From NCBI GenBank assembly GCA_014706385.1, contig JACGZH010000002.1, forward strand, positions 1,426,001-1,490,000: a DNA stretch of 64,000 bases. Direction: 5' to 3'. Below are positions 23,266-36,241 of this stretch, in pieces. The position numbers were made by a program, and so were the translations under genes. The DNA is from Phaffia rhodozyma (taxonomy: Eukaryota > Basidiomycota > Tremellomycetes > Cystofilobasidiales > Mrakiaceae). Each line of letters starts with the position of its first letter. The stretch's first letter is position 1. The notes beneath the pieces are model-generated. The model did not search any database and was not told where the DNA came from. It saw only the letters and a program-made list of their open reading frames with translations.

Positions 23266-23674
23266 TCTCATCTTCCTTCAAATGGCGTATGAGATTGACA
23301 TGTTGGAAATGAAAACGAAGAAGGAAAAAGAAATCGATAGTTGTGGCCGAAGGATACAGGAGAGGCTCGAGGGTTTGTCTAGAGGTGCTTTCTATCGTCA
23401 TTTTTCTGACGCACCTTCGGGCATATGTCGCCCAGTTGATAAATCCCTTGATGACATGTATATAGCGAGCGAGGATCGAACACAAGTTGAACAAGAAACC
23501 CCCAGACATGCATACACACATACAAAAAGAGAAAGTAGAGACAAGAACAGATCGTAGGGAAGCATGAGACTAAGATATAGATCGTGATGAACCACTCTCA
23601 AGATTCCTACATAGACGTAAGAGCTTGAAATGAATTAATCAAACAGATGGAGAGAAGAGAAACGAACGGCACGT
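23266..23674. other. Convergent gap between SRRM1 and the coiled-coil gene
   Basis: 409 bp of facing 3'UTR-type sequence. No gene or structured element was recognised. Confidence 0.6.
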
Positions 23675-24611
23675 TCAGTAGTTGACGGCAGTAGAACCAA
23701 CTACAGGGTTTCCAGCCACCGGCACGCCCGCCTCGGACGGCACAATCTGTCCGGTGGTCGTTTGCGCGTGGGCCTGAGAGGCCTCGGTTGTGGCAACGGG
23801 GGTTGGCTCTCGTGCTCCCTCCAGTCGCTCCGTTCGGACAGACTTGAATGTTTGTCAAAAAGATAATGTACATAAGCAGAGGAATCGATAGAGTGGCCAA
23901 GAAGTAAAAGGATGGACAAACTTCGCCTTGTCGGTGTCGAGCCTCAGCCTGCTGAAGTGCGGCCTTCTTGGTTGCAATCTCTTGCTCAAGTTTGCGATGT
24001 TCTGTTTCGTTCCAATCCAGTTTTTCGTCCGAACCTTGTAATCAGACTCACTACTCTCATCAAGACTTCGGCCAATCGATCGAAGAGTTTTCCAAGATTT
24101 ACGAGCTCAGAATATAAGGAGGGACATACGTTCAGCTTTATTCTCCAAGTTCTGCTCGGCCTTTCGCTGGTCGGCCAGTGCGTTGTCATGTTTCGCTTGG
24201 GCATCCGTCAACTTGTGAGCTGCGTTGTGCTCATGCTTCAGTGCCTTCTCTTTCGCCGCGACTGCCTTCTGCTCAACCTGAAAGATTATGTGTGTGGATG
24301 TCGGAAGATAGATGAGAAAGGTTAGAATACCGATCGGCGATCGATTAGCCATGCATCGTTCCAAAAGGAGGGTTTTACATAGATAAACAAACCTTAACGG
24401 CCTTGCCTTCGCTTTTCTCTGCGGACTGAAGCGCCTTGGTTGCTGCTTTTATCTCCTTCTCCTCTCGCTTAGCCTGATTTGTTCACCGGGCAGGTTGAGA
24501 GGACGAAAGGAAAACGTGGCGAGATGAGAACGAGAGAACGGCCGGAACTATAGAGAGACGCGTGCATACCTCAGAGGCAAGAGTCTTCTCAAGTCGTCCG
24601 ATGTCGGTCAT
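23675..24611 (-). CDS. Uncharacterised Ala/Lys/Glu-rich coiled-coil protein
   Basis: I do not recognise a named family. The N-terminus (MTDIGRLEKTLASE) runs into a long heptad-like helix rich in Ala, Lys, Glu and Gln (AAKEKALKHEHNAAHKLTDA, QRKAEQNLENKAE, EHRKLEQEIATKKAALQQAE), with no Pro over about 140 residues. It ends in a Thr/Gln/Val/Gly tail: TTTGQIVPSEAGVPVAGNPV, then NY and TGA. Five or so exons with consistent phase support a real gene. The abrupt change from charged coiled coil to a PVAGNPV tail is distinctive. No signal peptide or membrane segment is visible. A cytoskeletal or nucleic-acid-associated structural role is possible but unsupported. Confidence 0.7.
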
Positions 24612-25306
24612 GATATTTTGTTTGCGTGTACTTAATGGGTGTGTTCTGGATTTATGAAATCTTCGAGGATAGGTAGAGGATGCTGGGTGGATGAAGATAG
24701 ATGTCAGTGAGCGCGTGTTGTGTTAATATGGACTTTCGCGCGTCTTCTATGACGTAGTGGGGAACAAGTGGCCTCTGTGACGCATAAACAGCGCGCTACA
24801 CAGAAGGTTTCTAGTCATCGACTTTGCCGTTAAATCCCCAGACGTCAATACTAATCAATATATTCATGGCCATAGATATGAGCACTTGAGAGAATTATGA
24901 TGATGATGCAACCTAGACAGGACGTCTTGGCCAGTTCGTGTATATTAGCCCTGAGCCATTGATGTGCAGGACTGAATGATTGGGACAACTCTTTTTCTCA
25001 ACGAAACCCGGATCTGCCATCATTATATAGAAATTGATACACGCAAACTTATTCACCATCCTGAATGAATGTATGCAGTGCCGCTAGTCCGTACATGTTT
25101 GTCCATAGGCAAGCCGACGACCTAATAGTTGAGGTGTAACAAAATGATGATATATAGCGTTGAGAACGTAATCGGAATGGACATACAGAGAAAGCAAATG
25201 AAGATAGAAGGGCAAAGCATACCAAAGGGTATTCAAAAAAAATGAACCAAGTAGTCAGTTGGATGTCAACCTTTAATTATCAGCTGTATGAAGGAGATAA
25301 CATATT
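24612..25306. other. Intergenic region between two minus-strand genes
   Basis: 695 bp, AT-richer than the neighbours, holding the promoter of the coiled-coil gene and the 3'UTR of the S33 hydrolase. No coding signal. Confidence 0.6.
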
Positions 25307-28300
25307 TCATCTCCTGACGAATGACCCATCTAGCGCCTCTCCGATTCCCATAAACGCAGAAAGCAACATGTTCTCTTCAGAACTCATCTCTCCACCTTCG
25401 GCGTGTACCCATCGTCCGTTAGCAAGGCTACTTGAAACAGTGTTGTTGGGGAAGAGAATCTGGTCGGTTTTGCAAAATAGGTTGTTGGGTGGAAGCTTGG
25501 ACTCTGTGAAGTAGGACCGGATCGTTTGCGCTGTACAAACCTTTATTTAAATATCAAACAAAGCAACAAGAAGAGAAGTCTGAGCCAAGCGTTAACTGAA
25601 TGGAACAGATGTAAGGAAGGCAGACATACAGACGCCATAGCAGAAGAACAATGCTGTCATTCCCAAAAATAAGCCCGATAATCAGATCAAGTTCCGTTTT
25701 GACTGGTATCGCTCGCAAATGCGTGCGTAAAAGAAGAGAAAATCTTACGCCAAATCCATCATGGTGAATCAATCGACTCATTGACTGGATCTCATTCAGC
25801 AATCGAGCGTGTTTGATAGATGTGATAGGATCCGCTGTGTTACCGATGATGAGAATATCGTTGGAGAGCGTTTGGTTCATGCTGAGTATGGTTCAATACA
25901 AGCATCGCCATTTGAAGAAGGATGATCAAAAGCAGAAGCGTCAGGATGGTCGAAGGAAATAAAGAGCCGATATGAAGGATGCAGAGAGCGATAGAAAAAA
26001 TCGAAGAACGTACAGCCCAGTGAACTAGTTGTACAATATATCATCCTTTCAGTACTGATTTCTAAACATGCGCACGAGAAATGGAGCATTGATTTTGTAT
26101 ATATAAAACTCACCATGTCTGGATCACGCATCTTCCATCTCGGGCATTTATCGACGTCTAGCCCTGCAAAATGTCTGCTGACATTCTTGATCTGGAAAGA
26201 TATCTCTTCGACTAACAGATCGATGATCTCTTCAGTTGACATGTCTTCGGGGTAAGGAAGCGCGTCCGTGCACTCTACACCTGTTTCGTATGGTGATTTT
26301 GTCTAAGTGAACTATTTCCTGAAATCACAGCCGACGTATCAGAAAAAGAGAACATACTTGGGTTGGCGTATGCTGTTGAACCTGGCTCCTTGGCATTCAA
26401 CTCAATCTTGATCTCAGTTGCATCGAAAATCGACAGGCCGTTTCCCTGGGTTAGCTCTTTCAATCCCTGTTTCCAAGGAAGGTGGATTAGATGAAGAAGT
26501 GCAAGACATATCAGCGGAACAGCCTCGGAAGAGACAGAGGAAGTGAAGGACAAACTCGGGCGAGTTGAGGCCAGGTGTTAGGTCGGTAGAGGAATCCAAA
26601 AATCCACTCTCGAACCTAAATCTCATAGTCAATATATTGCGCTTGATTTAGCTAGCCATTCTGCACATATGACGGATGAAATATAATCACCTGAGCAGAA
26701 TGAAGGACACCCTTGCCAATACCTCTATAATCTTTGATGACCATGGGGTGTTCAACCATTTCTTGCAAGACCTTATCTACATCCAATTCGAGAGACTCCA
26801 TAGTGGAATTCTGATCGGCCAGAGCACACCGATCTGGTCCAACCTGTGAAGAAAAAGATGAAGACCAAAACAGACGATTAGGTACGTGACCTTCCTATAA
26901 GTAGTTCTGATCGCCGTGTAGAAAAGGAGATCACACACTTCAGCGCAGCTCTGAAGGAATGCTTGGTACGTCTTCTCAGAATCGACGTAATCCTGTTTGG
27001 ACCATAGCAACAAAACCACACGCATAAACATACGTTGATCAGAAAGTATCTTATCTGATCGAGGCGAGTAGGCTAAAACATGTTGAACATGCCAAATACG
27101 AACACTTCGACCCCACAGATGATGGGCATTCTCCCTCCAGTTGACTGGATCACAAACTACACCCAGGAGTAACAAACACGCCGCTGTTAGTACCTCTTGC
27201 TTTGAAGACAAGCGAAGCGCAGGGTGATGAAAACTATCAACCTCCGTCAACGACTACGTGTCCGATTCTATCAGGGAACATCCCAATCCTGTTCGGTCAA
27301 ATAAATCAATGTCTCAGCGCTCAGTATCTTCTCTAGATTCATCTATATAATGATCAACTTACAAATACTCTCCGACGACTGTTCCGTAGCTGAACCCATA
27401 AAAGTTACTGTAGTAGATGGAGGGTGTTCATCAATATAGTTTCTTCGTTTGCGTACATGAAACAATTGATATTGGGTATTGCATACATTGGTGTATCCTT
27501 TCCGGTGAGCAACTCTGCCAAAAACGCAATGTCTTTAACGACCGTTGTAGTGCTCATCTATTGTAAAGACTACGTCAGCCACTGATGATTCACATTCTGA
27601 TGCAATCGTTAACAGTATAAATTGAGATCAATCACTTACGTGCCTGCCAGCGTCTTGACTTGATGCTTCGCACATTTCTGAAACCACCATGTTCTCGGCA
27701 TCTGCCTTAGCAATCATCCTTCTTAGTTCTTTTTTTCCGGCCCAAGGCTCCAAACCTGGACCTAAGGAGGACAGAAAGATCGTTTCGGCTTGTTTGGTCG
27801 GAAAACATTGCAATCTGGGAGAGGTGTTACTGATTCCTCGAGGATCGAACCCTTATCAGTGTAGGGCATTTCAATTTGGAACGAAAGAATAGGTTAGACC
27901 AGGTGAGTGACCAGTCAGAAGAAACAAGACGAGATTCACCAATAATATCATATGCATCAAGTACTAGTTGCGATAAAGAGCTAGCGATTCGGAAGGTGAA
28001 TCCTGACGAAACAGGAAATCATCACATCTCACCCATAATATCAATCATCTGTCGTAACGCACACGAACATACTCCGATGAGAAGGAAGAAATCGAACGAA
28101 CCAAATCCAGATCCTCCTGGACCTCCAGGGTTGATGAATAGACTTTTTCGCAACTTCCCATCCTTGGGACCTTCAGCAATCCACTTGCTAACCGCGATCT
28201 CGGCCTCACCTCCCGTCCATCCTTTGGTATAATCAAGCGGGACCTTGACTGTCGAGCACTGAAACCTGGGGTTGTCTGGCTGTTCCGAACAGGCGTGCCA

Positions 28301-28507
28301 TTTGACGTTGTCAAATGAGGCAGTTGCCAATGATGAGGAGTAAGGAATATTGATGGGATGACCGAACATATAGATGTATAAAGCGAACAGAGCCAGAGGG
28401 ATGAAACGACGATCGAGGAAGACGAACTTCTTGGGTTCAGTAGCAGTGCCATGAGACGGGACAGGTTGAACAGTCATCCGCGTAGGGAGTTCTGTAGTTT
28501 TCTCCAT
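25307..28507 (-). CDS. Membrane-anchored S33-family serine peptidase/hydrolase (TAP-like)
   Basis: The family contains tripeptidyl/prolyl aminopeptidase-like alpha/beta hydrolases. Residues about 30-50 (FIPLALFALYIYMFGHPI) form a single N-terminal membrane anchor, suggesting a type II or secreted protein. Then come VKWHACSE and VPLDY, the oxyanion signature NPGGPGGSG, AYDIIGFDPRGIS, the nucleophile elbow GFSYGTVVGEY and the TAP C-terminal domain with ESKLPPNNLFCKTDQILFP. The C-terminus is GSFVRR-TGA. More than ten exons; the boundaries checked around GSGF, YDIIG and GFDPRG are in phase. The middle exons (25550-27300) are less certain. The substrate is unknown. An upstream in-frame ATG at 28657 exists, but 28507 puts the anchor near the N-terminus. 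Confidence 0.82.
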
Positions 28508-29311
28508 CTTAAATACTCGAGAAGGAGATGGGCTATCGATCAAATATGTAGAGGAGCTATCGATTGTGTTTGGGCAAGTAGTTGATGAGAACAGAACGGA
28601 TGATAGATCTTGCTTTGTCTGGGCGGGCGATGCTTGTAAGATCCATGTGTGTCTCACATTCGGCCAAGTCCGACTGACCTATATAAGCATCAGTCGTTCG
28701 GTTGAGAATCCACGCCAGAACTACCAAAGCCTTCCTCTGTCTTATCCGTGCTCCGGTATGGATCAACATTATACGATATAGCGGAGGAAGCATCTTGAAT
28801 GCTACTGCATCTATAAAACTGAGATGTCGCCAGGGCTACTGTTGTGTTGGATTATCTGAAGTCTCGATGCTCCAACTGCCTGTTCCTGCTTCTGCTTTTC
28901 TAGTTTCCTTCACCACTTCCTTCTCTGCCGTTCAGCTCATTCTTCCTTCTATCTCCTCCCATTTAATTCTCCAAACGATTGTTCAGATGCTCTGTGCGTC
29001 TTCTACTCAAGCGTGTTACTCATAGATAACTCTAGGCAAAGCGGAAAAGAGATTCTTGGAGGTAGATAATACACAAAAGCATTGTGATCGCGCAGCGAGT
29101 CAATAACAAACGCGCAGTCAGATAACTACAAATCAGCATTCGACTGCGTCATTTGGAAGCGCTACCCGCTTACTAGGCTTACCTTCTTCCTTTCGCTTTA
29201 TCCTTCAACACGTCCGTCTTTGTCCATCAGCCCATCTCTACTCATAAGCTTGCTTCGTCTCTTTGACAACTAGACATTTATAAATCCTGTTTCTTCAATC
29301 CATTACTCATC
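28508..29311. promoter_or_regulatory. Divergent promoter region of the S33 hydrolase and coactosin genes
   Basis: 804 bp without a supported gene. A 107-codon frame at 28702-29025 has no recognisable domain and is probably chance. Confidence 0.55.
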
Positions 29312-30292
29312 ATGGCAAACTTGGACGATCCCGCTATTCGAGAAGGTCTGTCCTTCTAACATCAGAGATCCATCTCTTTTTCTTTTTTCTTTTTTTGTTA
29401 TTTTTTCCCTTCTTCTTCCTGGTTTCCTCATTCGGGTCGTCAGATCAACAGACCTATACTAAATAGGTTCGTCCTCAAAATTTCGGTTACATTACAGCTT
29501 ATGAAGACGTCAGGTCTGACAAATCCGAGACTAACTGGGTTTTGCTCGACTATGAGGTGCGCCGACCCCAATCACTTAGTCGAGACGATGAGCGCCAAGA
29601 TTCAAGCTCAACTTTTCGATAACTCATACTTCCTTTTACTGTCTCTACAAACAGAACGATAAGTCCAATGTCCTCAAGGTAACCTCTTCCGGATCTGGAG
29701 GTATTCCAGAGGTCAGCAAACTGTTCGAAAAGGACAAAGCTTCGTTCGCCTATGTGCGAGTGAAGTACGCCAACGATGAGTAAGTTAATGCTTTCTCTCC
29801 TCCTTCCGATGATCTTTCGATACCATCTATAAGACGTTTTCTGATGGTCGACTCTTACTTAATTCTTTTTGTCTGCAAACTAACAAATCTAAAGGGAGAG
29901 CTTTAGAGAAAAGTTTGTGTTGATCGTTTGGATCGGTGAGGGTGTCAAGGTGATGCGTCGCGCAAAGGTACGCCTTTCGCTCTTGTTTTGTCTCTTTTCT
30001 GAGCGCTCTGTGCTTATACTCATGCCCTGTTCTATTGGATCCGCCTGAGAAGACCTCGGTGTACACAACCGATGTGAAGAATGTGTTTTCTGTGTTTTCC
30101 GTTCAAGTCAACGCGTCCTCGGAAGCGGATCTCAAGGAGGACGACATCGTTACCAAGCTACGAAAGGTGTGTTACACTTCTGTTTATCTCAAATCAGATC
30201 GTACATCTGAATGAGGTGCTGACCACGAAACTGTAATGCTCTCCAACTCTCTTCTACAGAGCGGAGGAGCCAACTACGGTCCAGGAAAGTGA
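29312..30292 (+). CDS. Coactosin-like actin-binding protein (single ADF-H domain)
   Basis: Coactosins bind F-actin and oppose capping in the cortex. About 145 residues in six or so exons: MANLDDPAIRE, AYEDVRSDKSETNWVLLDYE, NDKSNVLKVTSSGSGGIPEV, KDKASFAYVRVKYANDE, REKFVLIVWIGEGVKVMRRA, then a VFSVQVNASSEADL segment and a GGANYGPGK C-terminus. The order, the WIGEGVKVMRRA segment and the length match the coactosin branch of the ADF-H fold rather than cofilin, which has different actin-binding helices. Three introns fall within the first 200 codons' worth of sequence, typical of this window. Confidence 0.9.
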
Positions 30293-30972
30293 TGGAATAG
30301 AGTGTTTTGAGCAGATCTCAGTGTGGGTGTAGTTGTGATTGTGCATCTTCTTGTTGATAAAATACCATTGGTGGCATGTAGAATAGGAAACTATCTCCCG
30401 GTTCTTCAGAAGCGAGCTTGAGATCATCGGCAAAGCGCATACAGACATCCATACACGTCCTACAGACCATTGAGATTTCTATTTCTATCAGAGGGCTGAA
30501 AAACGTACCGGGCCCTGATGTAACCCTAACAAGCTTCTTGATTCTCACCTTCACCGTCTCGTTCAACAGTCGAAAAGCTTGGGCTCCCCTCATCGTCCAA
30601 CCCTCAACCTCTGACTTCCGGTTCCAATTTCCATCTCTTCAGTTTCCTTGACGAACACATACAAACGACTCTTGACGACTTTTCTTTTGTCTCCTCTTTT
30701 CCTTGGTTCTCTTTCCTAAAATCATACCATTCATCTATTTGGACACTCTTCACTCTTCACTCTAAATAAAGTCTAAGACCACTTACCTTTAATAATCCTG
30801 CCCTGAGTTTCGTTGCCGTCACACGAACAACAACAACAACGACGATAACAACAACGACTCCTTAACTCATTCTAGAAACCAAGTGTTCTCTATTGAGCAA
30901 TCTCTCTTGTAACTCTGTTCCTTTCTTCATCGTCACCATCACGATCGGCCTACGGAAAGACAAAACTTAGCC
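30293..30972. other. Intergenic region between coactosin and STRAP
   Basis: 680 bp containing a coactosin 3'UTR and the STRAP promoter. A CAA/CGA-rich short repeat lies at about 30827-30860 in the probable STRAP 5' leader. Nothing coding seen. Confidence 0.6.
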
Positions 30973-32641
30973 ATGAATCCTACTCCTCGATCCGTTCCTC
31001 TCGTCTGCTCAGGGCATCAACGACCTGTTGTCCATCTCAATGTCAGTTTGTCTTTTTTTATGCTAACAAAGAGAAGTGGGATGGGATAGATAGAGTCCAC
31101 ATCATATTTACACTTTTCTACGTTCGTTTTGGCATGTAGTTCTCTCCTCTACAAGAACAAGACGAGAGCTATATGCTCATCTCCAGTTGCAAGGATGGAA
31201 AACCCATGCTTCGTGACTGGACAGGTGACTGGGTCGGGACGTTCCTAGGTGCGTGGGTCACTCATACAGTCGAACTGATGCACAGGCATACTCTTTATAC
31301 TCACAATACACCATGGTGATGACACGACCAACAGGCCATAAGGGAGCCGTATGGCAGAGTAAGCTCAGTGCGGACACGTCCAGAGCTGCCACAGGTAGCG
31401 CCGACTTTTCTGCGTTCGTCTTTATCTTATACCTGAATACTTCTCAACCGGAATGTTGCATTCACAACTGAGATATCTCTTTCTGATCATCCCCATATGT
31501 TCGCCCTGTTTATTCCTTACCCCCCCTCCTCATCACAGCAAGATTTGGGACACTTATACCGGCTCCTGTCTGCATACATTTGAACACAAACATATCGTCC
31601 GTACCGTCGCGCTCTCCCCCTCGACCTCGGCCAACTCGAATGAGGGCGCCTATGTCCTTACCGGTGGTCAAGAAAAGAAGCTCAGGATATTCAACTTGGC
31701 AAGGCCAGATGCTGATCCGTTATATATGACAAAAAGAGGAGATCTGGATGGGGCTGAAGGTCTCGCGCACGAGGGCAATATCCGAAGTGTTGTTTGGGAT
31801 TCTCAGGACGGCAATGTCGCAGTCAGTGCTGGGGAAGAGGGGGTTGTCAGGTAAGTAGCTGGCATATAGATCGTTCGTTCGGGTTTGTCGGGAGGTGGGC
31901 ACTGAGTCTTCCACTTGTTCTGTTCGTCTGGGTTGAAATTGGATTTTAGATGGTGGGATCTTCGAACTCTAGAGCAGACAGCAGAGCTGAAGTTGCCTGA
32001 TGCAGTGACATCTATGGAACTTGCCCATGGAGGTGGTACGTTGTGTGTGACCAGTGGAAAGTCGGTCATCTTTCTGGATATTGCTCGGTATGTTTCTCAC
32101 CTGATTGCATGTTGGATGGCGTTTCAAGCACTCAGCGGATGCGTATACAACCAGTTACTGACGTGAGGATAATCGTTGCAATCGGCTATTCCTGAATAAT
32201 TCAGGCGAGACCCTCCTCTTTCAATTCCTATTCCTCACGCTCCTACGTCTGCTTCACTTCATCCCTTCCTGAGAGATCGGTTCGTAGCTGGATCTTCAGC
32301 CGATCCGTGGGTTCGAGTCTACGATCTTGAATCAGGAGAGGAGCGAGAATGCTACAAGGGTACATTTCTATTGTTTCGTGATTGCCTACAATTTTGATTG
32401 TTTGCCAAGCTGATCCCGTTTGATGCCGCTTCCGATGTCTATACATACCAAATCTCCTTTTGGACTTGAACAAACAGGGCACCACGGACCTATCCACTCG
32501 GTATCATACAGTCCGGATGGAGAGATGTACGCAAGCTCGAGTGAGGATGGAACGATTCGACTGTGGCAGACTCATCCTGGTCGATCTTACGGCCTCTGGC
32601 AGGGAACAGGAGGGAGCAACGGCGCCAACAGTTCATTCTGA
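30973..32641 (+). CDS. STRAP: STRAP/Unrip-like WD40 protein
   Basis: STRAP (UNR-interacting protein) is a WD40 scaffold linked to SMN-complex/snRNP assembly and kinase signalling in animals; the fungal role is less defined. The signature is strong: [94 protein letters not shown], then [20 protein letters not shown] and [13 protein letters not shown]. Seven blades are accounted for. The protein ends shortly after [11 protein letters not shown], lacking the acidic tail of animal STRAP. Several introns (near 31046, 31245, 31397, 31851, 32090 and 32358) split the blades, and phases agree at the junctions I checked. Confidence 0.93.
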
Positions 32642-33395
32642 GCTGACAGAGTGGACCAGGCTGGCAGGGCTGTCGGATCATAAAATATTTATCTGCCTTG
32701 GTTGTGGTTGAGTGGGATGAAGCTTGACGAGTTGAAACAACCTGGAGCATTTTTCCTAGCTTTTGTTGTAATTAGCGGTAGATACCTATTCAGAAACTGC
32801 TCTTTTGCCTTGCCGTAGTTTTCTGTGCGTCATGTCCCCTCTAAGGAATCCTCTCTTCTTCCGCTCCTGGCTTTCCCTCTTTCCCCTCTTGCTATTTTCA
32901 AAGAGACTTGCATCTGAAGCTCTACGTCTATCTATGGGCCCGCCTTTCGAGTGTGAGATTATGCTTGTTTAGGATGCTGTAGAGATTGATAACTCGGATC
33001 TGCTCCTCCTGTCCACATGAACACCCCTACGGTTCATCTCCATGACTGTCTAGACTTGACTTCATCTTGATGTGCAAGAGGGAAGAATACAAAGAAAGCG
33101 GATGTATAGGAAGGACGAGAGCGAAGAGAAAAGCCTGAGAGAAGGCAGGAAGTTCACGTGCGCGCAAGTAGAAAAACGTTTTTCTGTTGCTTGGCCTGCC
33201 TTTTCTTGGTCCAACGTTTTCTCTATCGACTCACATCCTTCTCTTGCCTGCTTCGTCCTTTCATCCAGAACGTCTATACGACTATCTGTTCAGGCAATCT
33301 CTGCTTGCTGCCTGCTTGTAAAGCTAAGCTATAACTTTTCAGAAAGAAAGAGAGGTTGATCCTATCCGATAAAGACCATCCCATCACCGTATCGG
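32642..33395. other. Intergenic region between STRAP and the zinc-finger gene
   Basis: 754 bp with no recognisable gene. An open frame at 33072-33359 is unlike any family I know and is preceded by purine-rich UTR-like DNA. Confidence 0.55.
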
Positions 33396-36241
33396 ATGAT
33401 TTTGTCCGACTATACTTGCCCTACCTTGGTCAAGAACACAGACCTTCAACTCGACCAAGACGAAGAGGAACTCATCTGGGATGCCGAGGTCAGTATCTGT
33501 AAAGGTTTTGGTTCACTCTGTTCCCTGCCGTGTCTTTCTCTGAGCTGCATCTGACGTCTCCTCTCAACGGGTCCGCTCGTAATCTTGGTATTACAGAAAG
33601 CCTTGGTGTCACATCGAACGGATGACGCGCTAGGCCTATATCTCCGAGCACTACATCTTCCCTCCGGCCCTTCGCCCTTCGCCTCGCTCGCTCTAGGTAA
33701 ACTCATCTCCAGAGGTGAGCTAAGCTTCTATCTAGAAGGATCAACCGATCAAGCTTGGTGGACACCTCGGTCAGAAGCTTCGGAGTCTGTAAGCGGGAAA
33801 GCAATCTCGTCAGCAGGTTTCCGACCGGAATCTTCCTCCAGCCGACCCTCACTCGGTTCGTCCCTCCCATCCGGCTCGCTATCGGGTAGCGTCAATAGAG
33901 AGTCGAGCATTCCCAGGACCGGAAATGGTCATGCAAAGACCAAAAGAAGAGAATGGGAGAAGATGAACAAGGCGGCGGGTGCGTTTCTGGTCGGCCTATT
34001 AGCCGCCCTGGAGGATTGCTCGACGGACATCAGAAGGAGGTCGGAAGAGTCGCATGAGAAGGAACAGTCGTATGGCGACGGGCTTGTCCAGGAAACCAAA
34101 AGTGAATTCAGTAGCGGTTTCGAGGAAAGGGCGTGGCCTGCAATCGTGTCGCTCAAATTAGCGGTGAGTATATCTTTTTCCCTTTCCATTTTAGTCGAGA
34201 AGGCTCTGGCCTTCTGTGTATGCCATTCATTATCGTCGGTCTAGGTCATGTACTGATCATGTCTCTGCTACCGTGCTCTTCATTGTACGACCTGTGTATA
34301 TTCTCTTGATACGATCAGAACGACTTGTTCTCGAATCTGCTTACCCTGTATCGGCATGGCCTGCTTCTTCCCTCGGATCCTATTGTCCCGTTACCCGTCC
34401 CGGATCCATCGTCATTCCTTCGAGATTCTCCTATCTTTCAGGCTAGCGAAGGAGCAAAAATGAACATGTGGGCGCTGGGAGAGTTTGCGGCTGGCAAGCT
34501 TCTGACTGTAAGCTGGATCGTGTCGATTGATGATGTAGAAGGAATCAACGAGGCGGATCGAGAGCTCGTCAAGAGTTTGGCAATGCACGCGCATTATTTG
34601 GTGAGTTAATCTCATTCCTTTCCCCTCCCCCTTCTTTGTTTCGATCGCGTTATCTTCCCAGTCAGAAATCATGGAAGTACAACCGACTGATGTATCTAAG
34701 ATCCGGTTACACTCTAGTTGGCGTTGACCATTCACGAGAAGGACCTGGCGGCTTCTCTATCACACCTTCAGGACATTCTCTCCCTCGGCCCGGTTGATCT
34801 CGAAGAAGCTCAAGCGCTAGTTAATTCTGCTCGGCCTCGGGCATCGACCCTAGAGCGCAAGTTAGCCACCAGAGCACGACATGCAGCCGCTTCAGCCTCT
34901 ATGAATCCTAACCTACTCTCCCCTACTCGAATTTCAGCTCGACCGAAGAAAACAAAACCTTCTCGACCGTTTGTCGTCTCCCCAGCTCCCTCTACCGGGC
35001 TCGGACTTCCCACGTTCCCGTTCCCACGCCAGCTTGCACCACCAAAGACGTCTTCGTATGTGAGTACGACCCAATCGCATACCTATCACCCCTCCAGCCG
35101 GCCGGGTTCACCCGTAGAGATCAATGGGTCCAAAATATCAGCCAGGCCCTCCCATGATCGAACGCCTTCAGATTCGTCCTCAGTATTTAACCCAACGGGC
35201 TTCATGGCTCATCTGTCCCGACGGCCATCGACCTATTCGTTCAACACTGCCCGTTCCAAAGCTTCACTTTCACCTAGTTTGTTTAGTCTGCAGCTTCAGG
35301 ACTCCCGGTCGGGTCCGGCCCCGGGACTGGTCGATCAGTTATTTGTCGAAGGTGAGGTCTTAGTGCCCTCGGTCAACTACCTTTCCGCTTCCTCTTCTTC
35401 TGCTTCTCGATCCAAAACTTGGGGACCATCCGGATGGAACTGGTTTCGACCGAAGAGCCAGGCAGAAGGCTCGTTGAAAAGGATGCAATCAGGGCCTCTC
35501 GACCGATCAAGTCTGACGAATACCGGACGAAGCAGGCTCTCAAGTCCATTAGCATCTAATCCAGAAGGAACGAACGGACGAGTAGATGTTCGTTCCGTCT
35601 TCCCCGCCCCATCCAAGCGGAATGTCATCGTTCCGACTCAAAGCTCAGACGATAACCGGTTGACACCACCAGTCACACCTTCAACTAAACTAAAGCCGAA
35701 ACCAGCACTCTCAATTTCGACTGAACCCCTTTCTCCTAATATCTCTGATAGCTCCCCCCAACCATTATCTCCGCTCCTTCCTCCTTCCCCTCTTTCTTCT
35801 CGTTCTGTCGTCTCTTCACCCGCCAGCTCAACCCGGCGAGTACACGAAGTCACTCGATTAACGAAGTTTGGAGATCAATCGCTAGACCCTCAACTTAGAC
35901 AACTCGAGATGGACTCCAAAGTGACGATGGCATCATTTTGCGATGTGTGCGGAACGGAAGGAGTCAACCTTCCAGCATGTCCAAAGTGCCACATCAGATT
36001 TTGTTCGAGACAGTGTCGAATCGGCGAGTTGGGCGCAGGGGATGGAAAGTCAGTATCGTTTTTTTTCCTTCGTTCTTTCTCTCTCTTTTTGTTCTGTTTC
36101 CTCTCTATGTTCAGCGTGAGAGGAAAACACATCGGACAAGTCCCTGATCATGATGATCTTCTGGCTTGTTTCATCCATTTTACATCGCGGGTTGTATCAC
36201 AGGAGACACATCTGTGGGATTCTCAAGACAAGGAAAGCTAG
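33396..36241 (+). CDS. Uncharacterised protein with helical N-terminal half and C-terminal MYND-like zinc finger
   Basis: No named family is recognised. It starts MILSDYTCPTLVKN; the first intron (from 33487) rejoins in phase at KALVSHRTDDALGLYLRALH, which looks like TPR/Sel1-type helices. Later segments are a helical KMNKAAGAFLVGLLAALED, DLFSNLLTLYRHGLLLPSDP and NMWALGEFAAGKLL. A long Ser/Pro-rich disordered region (about 34900-35880) follows. The C-terminus has C-x2-C-x8-C-x2-C-x4-C-x3-C (FCDVCGTEG, ACPKCHIRFCSRQC), the first six ligands of a MYND-type finger, but I see no clear His/Cys closing pair. The last 66-nt segment (36049-36114) can be an intron or be read through in frame, so the C-terminus is uncertain. 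Confidence 0.7.

Noticed and set aside
27838..27856. Minus-strand GGTTCGATCC resembling a tRNA B-box
   Set aside because: It encodes part of GFDPRGIS of the S33 hydrolase, and the flanks do not form a T-stem or acceptor stem.
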